Assembly: GCA_945957245.1 (NCBI GenBank)
Contig: CAMFLD010000122.1
Location: forward strand, 1-7,656
Length of the DNA stretch: 7,656 nt
DNA from: an uncultured Flavobacterium sp.
GTDB lineage: Bacteria > Bacteroidota > Bacteroidia > Flavobacteriales > Flavobacteriaceae
Direction of reading: 5' to 3'
In this document: one piece after another, positions 1 to 5,362 of the stretch
How the letters are laid out: every line of letters starts with the position of its first letter
How positions within the stretch are numbered: position 1 is the first letter of the stretch
Position numbers and translations under genes: made by a program
Notes under the pieces: generated by a model
Seen by the model: only the letters and a program-made list of their open reading frames with translations
What the model was told of the DNA's origin: nothing
Database searches by the model: none

Positions 1-47
1 CTACACACTGCATATCGTCGGCAGCGTCAGATGTGTATAAGAGACAG
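1..47 (+). other. Nextera (Tn5) sequencing adapter, not native DNA
   Basis: Bases 1-6 (CTACAC) match the end of the Illumina P5 primer. Bases 7-14 (ACTGCATA) match the Nextera i5 index known as S506. Bases 15-28 are the read-1 adapter and bases 29-47 are the 19-base Tn5 mosaic end (AGATGTGTATAAGAGACAG). The exact reverse complement occurs at 7610-7656. This is library sequence and should be trimmed; native DNA starts at about 48. Confidence 0.98.
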
Positions 48-108
48 GGATCAACTGGTTATAGGTGTGTTTTACTATAATTGGTTATTTATTCTTCATA
101 AAAAATGC

Positions 109-116
109 TATCTTTA
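109..116 (+). promoter_or_regulatory. Candidate -7 promoter box for the aminotransferase gene
   Basis: TATCTTTA matches the Bacteroidota -7 consensus TAnnTTTG except for the last base. A TTG lies upstream at 81-83, but the 25-base gap is longer than the usual spacing of about 19 to 23, so the -33 element is doubtful. If the box is used, the transcript has a leader of roughly 150 bases before the ATG at 270. The same octamer recurs at 1485 and 1996. Confidence 0.3.
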
Positions 117-125
117 AGAGATCCG

Positions 126-245
126 AGGCCTAAAGGCCTGACGGAACGAAATGAAACGAATCATTCCGTTGAAACCGTTACAGCTTCAAACCTAATCTGG
201 TTGGCGGCAATTTTAACAGCCTGCTGTTGTAACAAACTTTTTTTT
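126..245 (+). promoter_or_regulatory. Structured leader upstream of the aminotransferase, with a possible attenuator
   Basis: Several stem-loops can form here: AGGCC/GGCCT at 126-139, ACGGAA (141-146) with TTCCGT (164-169), and GTTACAGC (177-184) with GCT plus GTAAC (223-233, three-base bulge). The last is followed by a run of eight T at 238-245. A second hairpin, AACAG (215-219) with CTGTT (224-228), uses part of the same strand and would compete with it. Mutually exclusive stems ahead of a T run resemble a transcription attenuator. No known riboswitch family is recognised, and the folding is by eye only. Confidence 0.3.
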
Positions 246-269
246 AAAAGTCAAATAAAAAAAGATAAT

Positions 270-1409
270 ATGGAAAACAGTAGAAGACTTTGGTTAAAAC
301 AAATTGGATTAGGAATTGCAGGCATTGGATTGGCAAATGTAAAATCCTATGCATCTCCTGTTATAACAGAGGAATTTGCCATCAATTTAAGAAATCACAA
401 TGACATCATCTTTCTGCGTTCAAATGAAAATCCCTATGGCCCATCTTCATTAGCGAGAAAAGCATTTACAGACAATGCAAATATTAGTAACCGCTATAAT
501 TGGGATGTTGCGACAGAACTGATTGCTGACCTTGCAAAAAGAAATAGTGTTAAAGACGAAAACATACTGTTGGGTGCCGGTTCAACTGAAATTTTAGATT
601 TGGTTGCAAAATTGGCATCAGTAGATAAAGGACACGAACCGGAGCTGAATGGCAAGGCAAATTATGTAATTGCAGATCCAAGCTATGATTATTGGACAGT
701 TACATTAGATAATTTAGGTTTAACCAAAAATAAAGTCCCACTTACTACCGACAAAAAAATTAATTTGCAAGCTATGTTGGAAGCTGTAAACCAAGATACG
801 AAACTTATATATATCTGTAATCCAAACAATCCAACAGGAACAATTTGTAAAAGAGAAGCATTAGTTGAATTCGTTACCAAGATTTCACAAAGCACGATAG
901 TGTTAATTGATGAAGCATATTTAGACTATACAAAACAGCAATCCCTTAGCAATATCATAAATGACCACAAAAATGTTATCATCGCCAAAACATTTTCCAA
1001 AATGTATGGGTTGGCTGGTGCAAGGATTGGCTATGCAATTGCAGATAAAACAATAATTGATAATTTGACAAATTTGCAATCCAACACCAATAATAGCGTG
1101 AGTGTATTATCAAAACTTGCGGCTATAGCTTCGTTGAAAGATGATAAATTTGTTTCAAACTGCTACATGTTAAATGAAAATGTAAGACGCTATACTATCA
1201 GCGAACTCGAAAAATTAAATTGTGAGTGCATTTCTTCCAATACAAATTTTATTTATTTTTCACTTGCAAAATACAATAAGGACTATTTCAAGCTATTAGA
1301 AACCAACAATATTGAAGGAGGAAGAATATATGAAGAAAAGGGTAAATGGACAAGGATTACCGTAGGAAAGATGGATGAAATGGAAAAATTTATTAAAGCA
1401 ATACAATAA
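270..1409 (+). CDS. Tat-exported aminotransferase, class I/II (HisC-like)
   Basis: A 379-residue pyridoxal-phosphate enzyme of fold type I, closest in motif pattern to histidinol-phosphate aminotransferases. Visible motifs are SNENPYGPS (51-59), GAGSTE (102-107), CNPNNPTGT (183-191), DEAYLDY (214-220), TFSKMYGLAGARIGY (241-255) with K244 as the expected Schiff-base lysine, and R362 in TRITVG as the likely carboxylate-binding arginine. All core residues are present, so it should be active. The N-terminus SRRLWLK (4-10) followed by a hydrophobic stretch and ASP near 28-30 is a twin-arginine signal, which suggests export of the folded, cofactor-loaded enzyme. The frame stays open back to 105, but the start at 270 is chosen because it puts the RR motif at the N-terminus. 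The substrate is unknown. No other histidine-synthesis gene is nearby, so a biosynthetic HisC role is not supported. Confidence 0.9.
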   Translation: MENSRRLWLKQIGLGIAGIGLANVKSYASPVITEEFAINLRNHNDIIFLRSNENPYGPSSLARKAFTDNANISNRYNWDVATELIADLAKRNSVKDENILLGAGSTEILDLVAKLASVDKGHEPELNGKANYVIADPSYDYWTVTLDNLGLTKNKVPLTTDKKINLQAMLEAVNQDTKLIYICNPNNPTGTICKREALVEFVTKISQSTIVLIDEAYLDYTKQQSLSNIINDHKNVIIAKTFSKMYGLAGARIGYAIADKTIIDNLTNLQSNTNNSVSVLSKLAAIASLKDDKFVSNCYMLNENVRRYTISELEKLNCECISSNTNFIYFSLAKYNKDYFKLLETNNIEGGRIYEEKGKWTRITVGKMDEMEKFIKAIQ

Positions 1410-1423
1410 AAACTGCAGTTAAT

Positions 1424-1474
1424 AGTCACTTATTCGCAATTAATGGTTTCTTTTTTGAGTAGTGATTCTTTTTT
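1424..1474 (+). terminator. Weak candidate terminator after the aminotransferase
   Basis: AGTCACT (1424-1430) can pair with AGTGATT (1461-1467), including one G-T pair, across a long loop of 30 bases. A run of six T follows at 1469-1474. The long loop makes it a poor intrinsic terminator. A perfect 10-base palindrome, AACTGCAGTT (1411-1420), sits just after the stop codon. Confidence 0.3.
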
Positions 1475-1484
1475 ACAAAATGTG

Positions 1485-1492
1485 TATCTTTA
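1485..1492 (+). promoter_or_regulatory. Candidate -7 promoter box for the lipoprotein gene
   Basis: TATCTTTA fits TAnnTTTG at seven of eight positions. The nearest upstream TTG (1455-1457) is 27 bases away, too far for a confident -33 element. It would give a 5' leader of about 70 to 75 bases containing the hairpin at 1505-1532. Confidence 0.35.
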
Positions 1493-1504
1493 GTTGGCTC
1501 AAAA

Positions 1505-1532
1505 AAAGCAAATCAATTCGTTGATTGGCTTT
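1505..1532 (+). promoter_or_regulatory. Strong UUCG-loop hairpin in the lipoprotein leader
   Basis: AAAGC (1505-1509) pairs with GCTTT (1528-1532), and AATCAA (1511-1516) pairs with TTGATT (1521-1526). The two stems are joined through one A-G mismatch and capped by TTCG (1517-1520), a very stable tetraloop class in RNA. Eleven of twelve stem positions pair. No T run follows directly, so it looks more like an mRNA stability or control element than a terminator. Confidence 0.5.
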
Positions 1533-1570
1533 GTAACAGTGTCAAACCACAGAATGCATAAAAAATCACG

Positions 1571-1888
1571 ATGAAAACAAAACTGAAAGAAATTATACTA
1601 ATTATTACAATTTCATTCGTGTTTTCCTGTAATGATAAAGCAGCCATAAATGGATATAAGAAATACATTCCTCAAGTTTTCAACGGAAATGAATTGGTGG
1701 AAGTTCCAAAAATGATGACGGAAAAGCACAAGAAAAATGTAATTCAGGTTTTAAAGTTTTATGGTGTGAGATGGAAAGTCGAAAATGGAAAACTATTTGT
1801 TCCGGAAAATATAGATGATGAAATATTATGGAATTACACATCAAAAGCAAATGATACCATTTGGCTACATCAACACAAACCTCAATAA
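1571..1888 (+). CDS. Predicted small lipoprotein of unknown function
   Basis: A 105-residue protein starting with a type II signal peptide: basic MKTKLKE, a hydrophobic stretch at 8-19, then VFSC with the lipidation cysteine at position 20. The mature part of about 86 residues is mixed and charged (around KYIPQVFNGNELVEVPKMM and RWKVENGKLFVPENIDDEI) with no domain I recognise. It should be anchored to a membrane facing the periplasm, or possibly the cell surface. The leader holds a stable hairpin and the gene is flanked by non-coding spacers on both sides, so it is probably transcribed alone. The signal peptide and plausible codon use support a real gene; the function is unknown. Confidence 0.75.
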   Translation: MKTKLKEIILIITISFVFSCNDKAAINGYKKYIPQVFNGNELVEVPKMMTEKHKKNVIQVLKFYGVRWKVENGKLFVPENIDDEILWNYTSKANDTIWLHQHKPQ

Positions 1889-1903
1889 CATATTAGATAC
1901 TAA

Positions 1904-1933
1904 CAGCAGTTTAATGTAATAACTCGATTGCTG
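1904..1933 (+). other. Imperfect stem-loop after the lipoprotein gene
   Basis: CAGCAGTT (1904-1911) pairs with GATTGCTG (1926-1933) using two G-T pairs, with a 14-base loop. A run of six T lies at 1947-1952, 13 bases beyond the stem, which is too far for a standard intrinsic terminator. It may still mark the 3' end of the lipoprotein transcript. The rest of the 1889-2092 spacer holds AT-rich sequence with short GAAACAAA repeats near 1968-1988 and no convincing ORF. Confidence 0.3.
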
Positions 1934-1995
1934 ACATTCCTTTACGTTTTTTCTTCACGACCTGAGCGAAACAAACTTTGTGAAACAAAAAAAGC

Positions 1996-2003
1996 TATCT
2001 TTA
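1996..2003 (+). promoter_or_regulatory. Candidate -7 promoter box for the 159-residue membrane protein gene
   Basis: TATCTTTA again matches TAnnTTTG at all but the last base. TTTG at 1977-1980 lies 15 bases upstream, somewhat close for a -33 element. The predicted leader is about 85 bases. ACGGAACGAA at 2033-2042 repeats a word found the same way downstream of the box at 109. Confidence 0.35.
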
Positions 2004-2092
2004 ACATTCCTAATACTCACTAAGTAAAACAAACGGAACGAACTCAAATTAATACTGAAGAAGTCATAGTCTTTATTTAAAATAGATTAACA

Positions 2093-2572
2093 ATGGAAAT
2101 AATTACATATTTAAAAAAAATCCCTACTTTCAAAAAAGTACTGGGATTTATAATATGCGCTTTTGGCCTGTATGCCTTTGTATTTTCAAGCATTGCATTC
2201 GGAATAATGTCCTTTTTAATTGGCTTAAATCTATTCTTAACTGAAGGCTCTCAAATTAATTTGGAAAATAACACTTATCGAAACATAAAATCACTTTTTG
2301 GCCTAAATTTTGGGACTTGGAAACCATGCCCGGAATTTGAATATGTTTCTGTTTTTAAAACAAAAGAGAATCAAACTGTAAGAGTTGTTTCGGCTGAAGC
2401 AACGCTCCAAAACGATGTTATTTTGCTCAATCTTTTTTACAAGGGCAATAAACATATTACATTTTATAAAACACAAGATAAAAGCGATGCATTCAAAATG
2501 GCTGAAAAATTTAAATTTATTTTTGGAGTAGATATCCTTGATGCAACCGGAACGGAAAAAGTGTGGCTATAA
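2093..2572 (+). CDS. Membrane-anchored protein of unknown function
   Basis: A 159-residue protein. Residues about 16-50 form two closely spaced hydrophobic segments (VLGFIICAFGLYAFVF, then a second from about 33 to 50), predicted to make a helical hairpin in the inner membrane with both ends in the cytoplasm. The remaining 105 or so residues are soluble, with alternating beta-like stretches (NTYRNIKSLFGLNFGTWK, EYVSVFKT, VILLNLFYK, KHITFYKT) and a C-terminal helix containing DAFKMAEKF. This layout resembles small bacterial PH-like membrane proteins, but that is inference from pattern only. It probably has its own promoter. I do not recognise a named family. Confidence 0.75.
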   Translation: MEIITYLKKIPTFKKVLGFIICAFGLYAFVFSSIAFGIMSFLIGLNLFLTEGSQINLENNTYRNIKSLFGLNFGTWKPCPEFEYVSVFKTKENQTVRVVSAEATLQNDVILLNLFYKGNKHITFYKTQDKSDAFKMAEKFKFIFGVDILDATGTEKVWL

Positions 2573-2651
2573 GTACTGATATACTTGCCTAATCGCACAA
2601 TGTTATATAGCAATATCTTCCCCTAAATTCTTTCTTAAACAAAAACTTTCC

Positions 2652-2658
2652 TACATTG
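2652..2658 (+). promoter_or_regulatory. Candidate -7 box for the MORN/TonB-like gene
   Basis: TACATTG is a one-base-short form of TAnnTTTG, placed 19 bases before the ATG at 2678, which would leave a leader of only about 14 bases. No TTG is visible at the -33 distance. It is supported by position more than by match. Confidence 0.25.
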
Positions 2659-2677
2659 CAACGGTTAAAATCGGTTT

Positions 2678-3646
2678 ATGAAAACAAAACTCCTATTATT
2701 TTTTATTGCCTTTTCAGGATTAGCAGCCGCCCAGGACAAAAAAGTATATTTAGATTCAACCTATTTGCCTACTGATGAAGGAAATCATGTGTATTACAGA
2801 ATCATAAAGAATTATTATAAAAGCCAATCCACTTATAATATACTTCAGTATTATAAAACAGGTGAGCTTGAAAGTGAGCAGACCTCAACGGTAAAGGATT
2901 TCATAAAGAACAAAGGTACGGCGGTCTCCTATTACACCAACGGGAATAAAAAGTGCGTCATTAACTATGACGATAAAGGCTACAGGGAAGGCGAATGCTT
3001 ATTTTGGTATGAAACTGGAAAACCAAAATTTGAAGGCAGCTTTGTTAAAACCATCCAGAAAAAAAATGGCTTTGATATTACCGAATCAAAATTAAAGATT
3101 ACCAATTTTTGGAATACTGAAAACAAGCAAACGGCATCAAATGGAAGCGGTGAATATACTGATGATGGTTTTTTTGATTATCTGAGTAATACATCTGTTT
3201 CTACCGGATCTATTATTGATGGATATAAAGATGGTGTTTGGTCGGGCAGGGATGACAAAAGAGGAATCACATTCACCGAAACCTACAGTAGTGGAAAAAT
3301 AATCTCCGGTAAAAGCATAGACAAAAGCGGCAATGAATATACGTACGAAGAAGCCTTTGTAGTTGCTGCAGCTAAGGGCGGTATAACGCAGTTTTACAAG
3401 TTTATAGGCAGAAATTTCATTACACCTTCAAATGTTACTGGTCAGGTAACCATAATTACAAGGTTTGTTGTTAAATCCAACGATGAAATTGGCAAAATGG
3501 AAAATATTAAAAGCGGAGGTAAAGCCGCCGATGCGGAAGCCTTCCGAGTAATTTTAGCATTCAATGGCTTTACGGCGGCAAAGTATAGAGGCATTACAAT
3601 TGATTCTGAATTTACGCTTCCGATTACTATTCAGTCTTCAGAATAA
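2678..3646 (+). CDS. Secreted protein with MORN-like repeats and a TonB-like C-terminal domain
   Basis: A 322-residue protein. Residues 1-18 are a type I signal peptide with likely cleavage at AAA-QD (18/19). Residues about 55-125 hold MORN/YwqK-type repeats: YYKTGELESEQ, SYYTNGNKKCVINYD, EGECLFWYETGKPKFEGSF; a further YKDGVWSG lies at 183-190. Residues about 236-320 fit the TonB C-terminal pattern: FYKFIGRNFITPSNVTGQV, FVVKSNDEIGKMENIKSG, AEAFRVILAFNGFTAAKYRG and a final FTLPITI. Classical TonB keeps an uncleaved N-terminal anchor and a proline-rich spacer; both are missing here, so energy transduction is unlikely. A periplasmic or exported structural role is more plausible. It shares the MKTKL start with the lipoprotein at 1571, probably by chance. 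Domain assignment is by eye and fairly secure; the function is unknown. Confidence 0.85.
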   Translation: MKTKLLLFFIAFSGLAAAQDKKVYLDSTYLPTDEGNHVYYRIIKNYYKSQSTYNILQYYKTGELESEQTSTVKDFIKNKGTAVSYYTNGNKKCVINYDDKGYREGECLFWYETGKPKFEGSFVKTIQKKNGFDITESKLKITNFWNTENKQTASNGSGEYTDDGFFDYLSNTSVSTGSIIDGYKDGVWSGRDDKRGITFTETYSSGKIISGKSIDKSGNEYTYEEAFVVAAAKGGITQFYKFIGRNFITPSNVTGQVTIITRFVVKSNDEIGKMENIKSGGKAADAEAFRVILAFNGFTAAKYRGITIDSEFTLPITIQSSE

Positions 3647-3656
3647 ATTTAGCGGT

Positions 3657-3713
3657 ATGAAATTATATTTATTGCCGGTAATACTAATGTTTTCAACTGC
3701 TGTTTTAGTTTAA
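3657..3713 (+). pseudogene. Possible remnant of a small signal-peptide gene
   Basis: Ten bases after the MORN/TonB-like gene an ATG opens an 18-residue reading frame, MKLYLLPVILMFSTAVLV, that looks just like a signal peptide and then stops at TAA. Read through that stop, the same frame continues with ENPNKIAYPERNNSKLS to a TGA at 3765. It could be the start of a decayed secreted protein gene, a short leader peptide, or chance. Nothing further is recognisable up to 3790. Confidence 0.25.
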
Positions 3714-3790
3714 GAAAACCCTAATAAAATCGCTTATCCTGAACGTAATAATTCCAAACTATCCTGATTGATTACTGTCGAATTTAGGGG

Positions 3791-3815
3791 AAAGCCTATT
3801 AAGGTTTTATTTTTT
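3791..3815 (+). terminator. Intrinsic terminator for the MORN/TonB-like gene
   Basis: AAAGCCT (3791-3797) pairs with AGGTTTT (3802-3808), with one G-T pair and an ATTA loop, followed by ATTTTTT (3809-3815). The stem is short but compact and directly followed by T, on the expected strand, 145 bases after the stop codon at 3646. Confidence 0.5.
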
Positions 3816-3860
3816 ATTCTAATTTTAGTAATTGCTCCGAAATAATTTAGTTTTTAAAAT

Positions 3861-3898
3861 AAAAAATCCGCTCCGGACAAAGCCAAAACGGATTTTTT
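3861..3898. terminator. Bidirectional intrinsic terminator
   Basis: AAAAAATCCG (3861-3870) is the perfect reverse complement of CGGATTTTTT (3889-3898), with an 18-base loop. The A run on one side and T run on the other allow termination in both directions. It lies 22 bases past the stop codon of the minus-strand CBM48-like gene, and also blocks any read-through from the plus-strand genes to its left. Confidence 0.75.
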
Positions 3899-3920
3899 CC
3901 AACCAATAAAACCTAACTTA

Positions 3921-4217
3921 TTAAAGTGCTAAAACACTGTTTTCAGCACCTGCGAATTCATTGTAAGCGTAACTGTCAGCTTCAGGGTCATTTATGTAAA
4001 CACCATCAACTAAATATCTAAACTCAAAAGAGTTGTCTTTTGGCAATTCAAAAGTAGCTTTGAAAGTTCCTGTTTTTAGTTTTGATAATTCTCCTTCAGA
4101 TGGGTTCCAGTTATTGAAATCTCCAACTACTGCTGCTGTATTTGCTTCTTTTGCATCGATTGAAAAGGTAACTTTAACAACCGGTTTTGTTTTTATAACT
4201 TGTTTCTTGATAGCCAT
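3921..4217 (-). CDS. Stand-alone isoamylase early-set (CBM48-like) protein
   Basis: A 98-residue protein that is almost entirely one glycogen/starch-binding immunoglobulin-like domain, related to the N-terminal domain of branching and debranching enzymes and to the AMPK beta glycogen-binding module. Visible features are VKVTFSIDAKEANTAAVVGDFNNWNP (14-39) with W37 in the conserved FNNW motif, FELPKDNSFEFRYLVDG (56-72), Y74 where AMPK beta has a tryptophan, and NDPEADSY (76-83). The N-terminus is basic (MAIKKQVIKTKP) with no signal peptide, so it is cytoplasmic. No catalytic domain or glycogen gene is linked. It ends just before a strong terminator and has its own candidate promoter. A carbohydrate-binding or regulatory role is inferred, not shown. 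Confidence 0.88.
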   Translation of the reverse strand: MAIKKQVIKTKPVVKVTFSIDAKEANTAAVVGDFNNWNPSEGELSKLKTGTFKATFELPKDNSFEFRYLVDGVYINDPEADSYAYNEFAGAENSVLAL

Positions 4218-4243
4218 AACTAATTCATTTATAGATTACTGAA

Positions 4244-4277
4244 CAAAGTAAAGGATTAGTTCAATACGTTTTACAAC
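4244..4277 (-). promoter_or_regulatory. Candidate promoter of the CBM48-like gene
   Basis: On the minus strand, TTACTTTG (plus coordinates 4244-4251) matches the -7 consensus except at its second base. A TTG (plus 4275-4277) sits 23 bases upstream as a possible -33 element. The predicted leader to the ATG is about 20 bases. Confidence 0.35.
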
Positions 4278-4332
4278 CCAAATCATTTTTGAGAATTTGC
4301 TAAAAACTAAGCCAATTTAAAAGAAGATACAT

Positions 4333-4352
4333 AATTAATGCTAACATTAATT
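4333..4352. other. Perfect AT-rich inverted repeat in a divergent spacer
   Basis: AATTAATG (4333-4340) and CATTAATT (4345-4352) are exact reverse complements with a CTAA loop. The site lies in the 237-base region between the minus-strand CBM48-like gene and the plus-strand 2TM gene. It could be a protein-binding operator or a weak hairpin. No regulator is encoded nearby, and in AT-rich DNA such a palindrome may be chance. Confidence 0.35.
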
Positions 4353-4428
4353 TTACATACCGAAACAAGAAAACGATTTCGAAAAATGATATCTTAAAAA
4401 GTGATTTCGCCATTTTAAAAATAAATTT

Positions 4429-4436
4429 TACCTTTA
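4429..4436 (+). promoter_or_regulatory. Candidate -7 box for the 2TM-folA unit
   Basis: TACCTTTA matches TAnnTTTG except at the last position and lies 19 bases before the ATG at 4455. No clear TTG is present at -33. The position, just ahead of a two-gene unit and downstream of divergent DNA, supports it. Confidence 0.35.
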
Positions 4437-4454
4437 GGGCACAAATTTCGTCTT

Positions 4455-4793
4455 ATGGAGCCTAATCAACATGAATTATACGAATATGCCAGAGATCGGA
4501 TTAAACAAAAAAAATACCTGTTTATTCACTTAATTATCTTAGCCATAGGCACACTTTTTCTGTTTGTTGCCAATCATTGGCTTAATTTTCATGAAGAAGT
4601 CAATTGGTGGATTTGGGTTGTGGCAGTTTGGTGCTGTCTTTTCATCTTCCATGCCATTAAAGTTCTGGTTACCGACAGTTTTATGAATAAAAATTGGGAA
4701 CGTGCCCAAATTGACAAACTCATGCTGAAGCAAACCAAAAAAATTGAACAGTTGCAAAACGATTTGGACAATTCTAAACCATCGGCTGAATGA
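4455..4793 (+). CDS. 2TM-domain membrane protein
   Basis: A 112-residue protein of the 2TM type common in flavobacteria. A short N-terminal helix (HELYEYARDRIKQKKY) leads into a first membrane helix (about 22-44, FIHLIILAIGTLFLFVANHW), a short WLNFHEEVNWW link, and a second helix (about 51-72, WIWVVAVWCCLFIFHAIKVL). A charged coiled-coil-like tail follows (NKNWERAQIDKLMLKQTKKIEQLQNDL). Both ends should lie in the cytoplasm. The gene overlaps folA by ATGA, so the two are translationally coupled and co-transcribed. The family has no well-defined activity that I can name; related domains occur next to or fused with LytTR/histidine-kinase systems, but none is present here. Confidence 0.9.
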   Translation: MEPNQHELYEYARDRIKQKKYLFIHLIILAIGTLFLFVANHWLNFHEEVNWWIWVVAVWCCLFIFHAIKVLVTDSFMNKNWERAQIDKLMLKQTKKIEQLQNDLDNSKPSAE

Positions 4794-5278
4794 TTACATT
4801 AATAGCGGCAGTCGCCGAAAACAATGCCATAGGAAAAGACAACCTTCTGTTATGGCATTTACCGGATGATTTTAAACGGTTTAAAAACAGAACCTCCGGT
4901 CATTATATAATTATGGGAAGGAAAACTTTTGAGAGTTTTCCAAAGCCTTTGCCCAACAGAACCCATATCATTATTACACGCCAAAACTACGACGCTCCGG
5001 AAGGATGCATTGTTGTGAATTCATTAGAAAAAGCTATCGATTCCTGCCCGGCTAATGAAGAAACCTTTATCATTGGAGGAGGCGAAATCTATAAACAATC
5101 TATGGCAATAGCTGATAAACTCGACATTACCAAAGTGCATCATTCCTTTGATGCCGATGCCTTCTTCCCGGAAATAGATTTGGCCGAATGGCAATTGGTT
5201 TCAGAAGAATTTCATGCCAAAGATGAAAGACATCAGTATGATTTTTCGTTTGAGACTTATTTGAGAGCAGCAAAGTAG
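4790..5278 (+). CDS. folA: Dihydrofolate reductase
   Basis: A 162-residue cytoplasmic enzyme that reduces 7,8-dihydrofolate to tetrahydrofolate with NADPH, supplying one-carbon carriers. The length is typical of bacterial FolA. Diagnostic motifs are AVAENNAIGKDNLLLWHLPDDF (7-28) with W22 and the catalytic acid D27, GRKTFESFPKPLPNR (43-57) for NADPH binding, IIGGGEIY (94-101), and TKVHHSFDADAFFP (114-127). It starts within the 2TM gene stop (ATGA overlap). Its last residues, AAK and the stop, fall in an AGCAAAGT tandem array, so the C-terminus was shaped by repeat DNA. All catalytic features are intact. This is the usual target of trimethoprim-type inhibitors; nothing marks it as a resistant variant. 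Confidence 0.97.
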   Translation: MITLIAAVAENNAIGKDNLLLWHLPDDFKRFKNRTSGHYIIMGRKTFESFPKPLPNRTHIIITRQNYDAPEGCIVVNSLEKAIDSCPANEETFIIGGGEIYKQSMAIADKLDITKVHHSFDADAFFPEIDLAEWQLVSEEFHAKDERHQYDFSFETYLRAAK

Positions 5279-5316
5279 CAAAGTAGCAAAGTAGCAAAGT
5301 AGCAAAGTAGCAAAGT
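5269..5316 (+). repeat. Six-copy AGCAAAGT octamer tandem array overlapping the folA stop
   Basis: Six exact consecutive AGCAAAGT units fill 5269-5316. The first unit and the start of the second encode the last residues of FolA, and the TAG stop (5276-5278) spans the first unit junction. Because the stop comes at the first junction, gain or loss of later units would not alter the protein. Such an array should be prone to slippage and may vary in copy number between strains. Confidence 0.95.
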
Positions 5317-5362
5317 TAAATTGTTTGGAATTGCGAAATAGCTTCTTTATAAAAACTTTTAA

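Noticed and set aside
31..117. 28-residue ORF starting MCIRDR on the plus strand
   Set aside because: Its start codon and first six residues are adapter; the native remainder has no recognisable content.
186..210. TPP riboswitch, from ACCTAATCTGG resembling the conserved ACCTGATCTGG
   Set aside because: The upstream CTGAGA box and the CTGG/CCAG pairing are missing, and the gene is not a thiamine gene.
105..269. Upstream extension of the aminotransferase to ATG 105
   Set aside because: The extra 55 residues have no recognisable content, and the Tat signal fits an N-terminus at 270.
1410..2677. Integron-like cassette array with attC sites between small same-strand genes
   Set aside because: Imperfect palindromes exist (for example 2578-2617 and 1904-1933), but no repeated core sites of the GTTRRRY/RYYYAAC type at proper spacing, and no integrase.
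4539..4771. Minus-strand ORFs inside the 2TM gene
   Set aside because: They lie opposite a clear membrane protein gene and have no recognisable content; they are frame shadows.
5269..5316. CRISPR array
   Set aside because: The units are 8 bases, directly adjacent, with no spacers and no cas genes.
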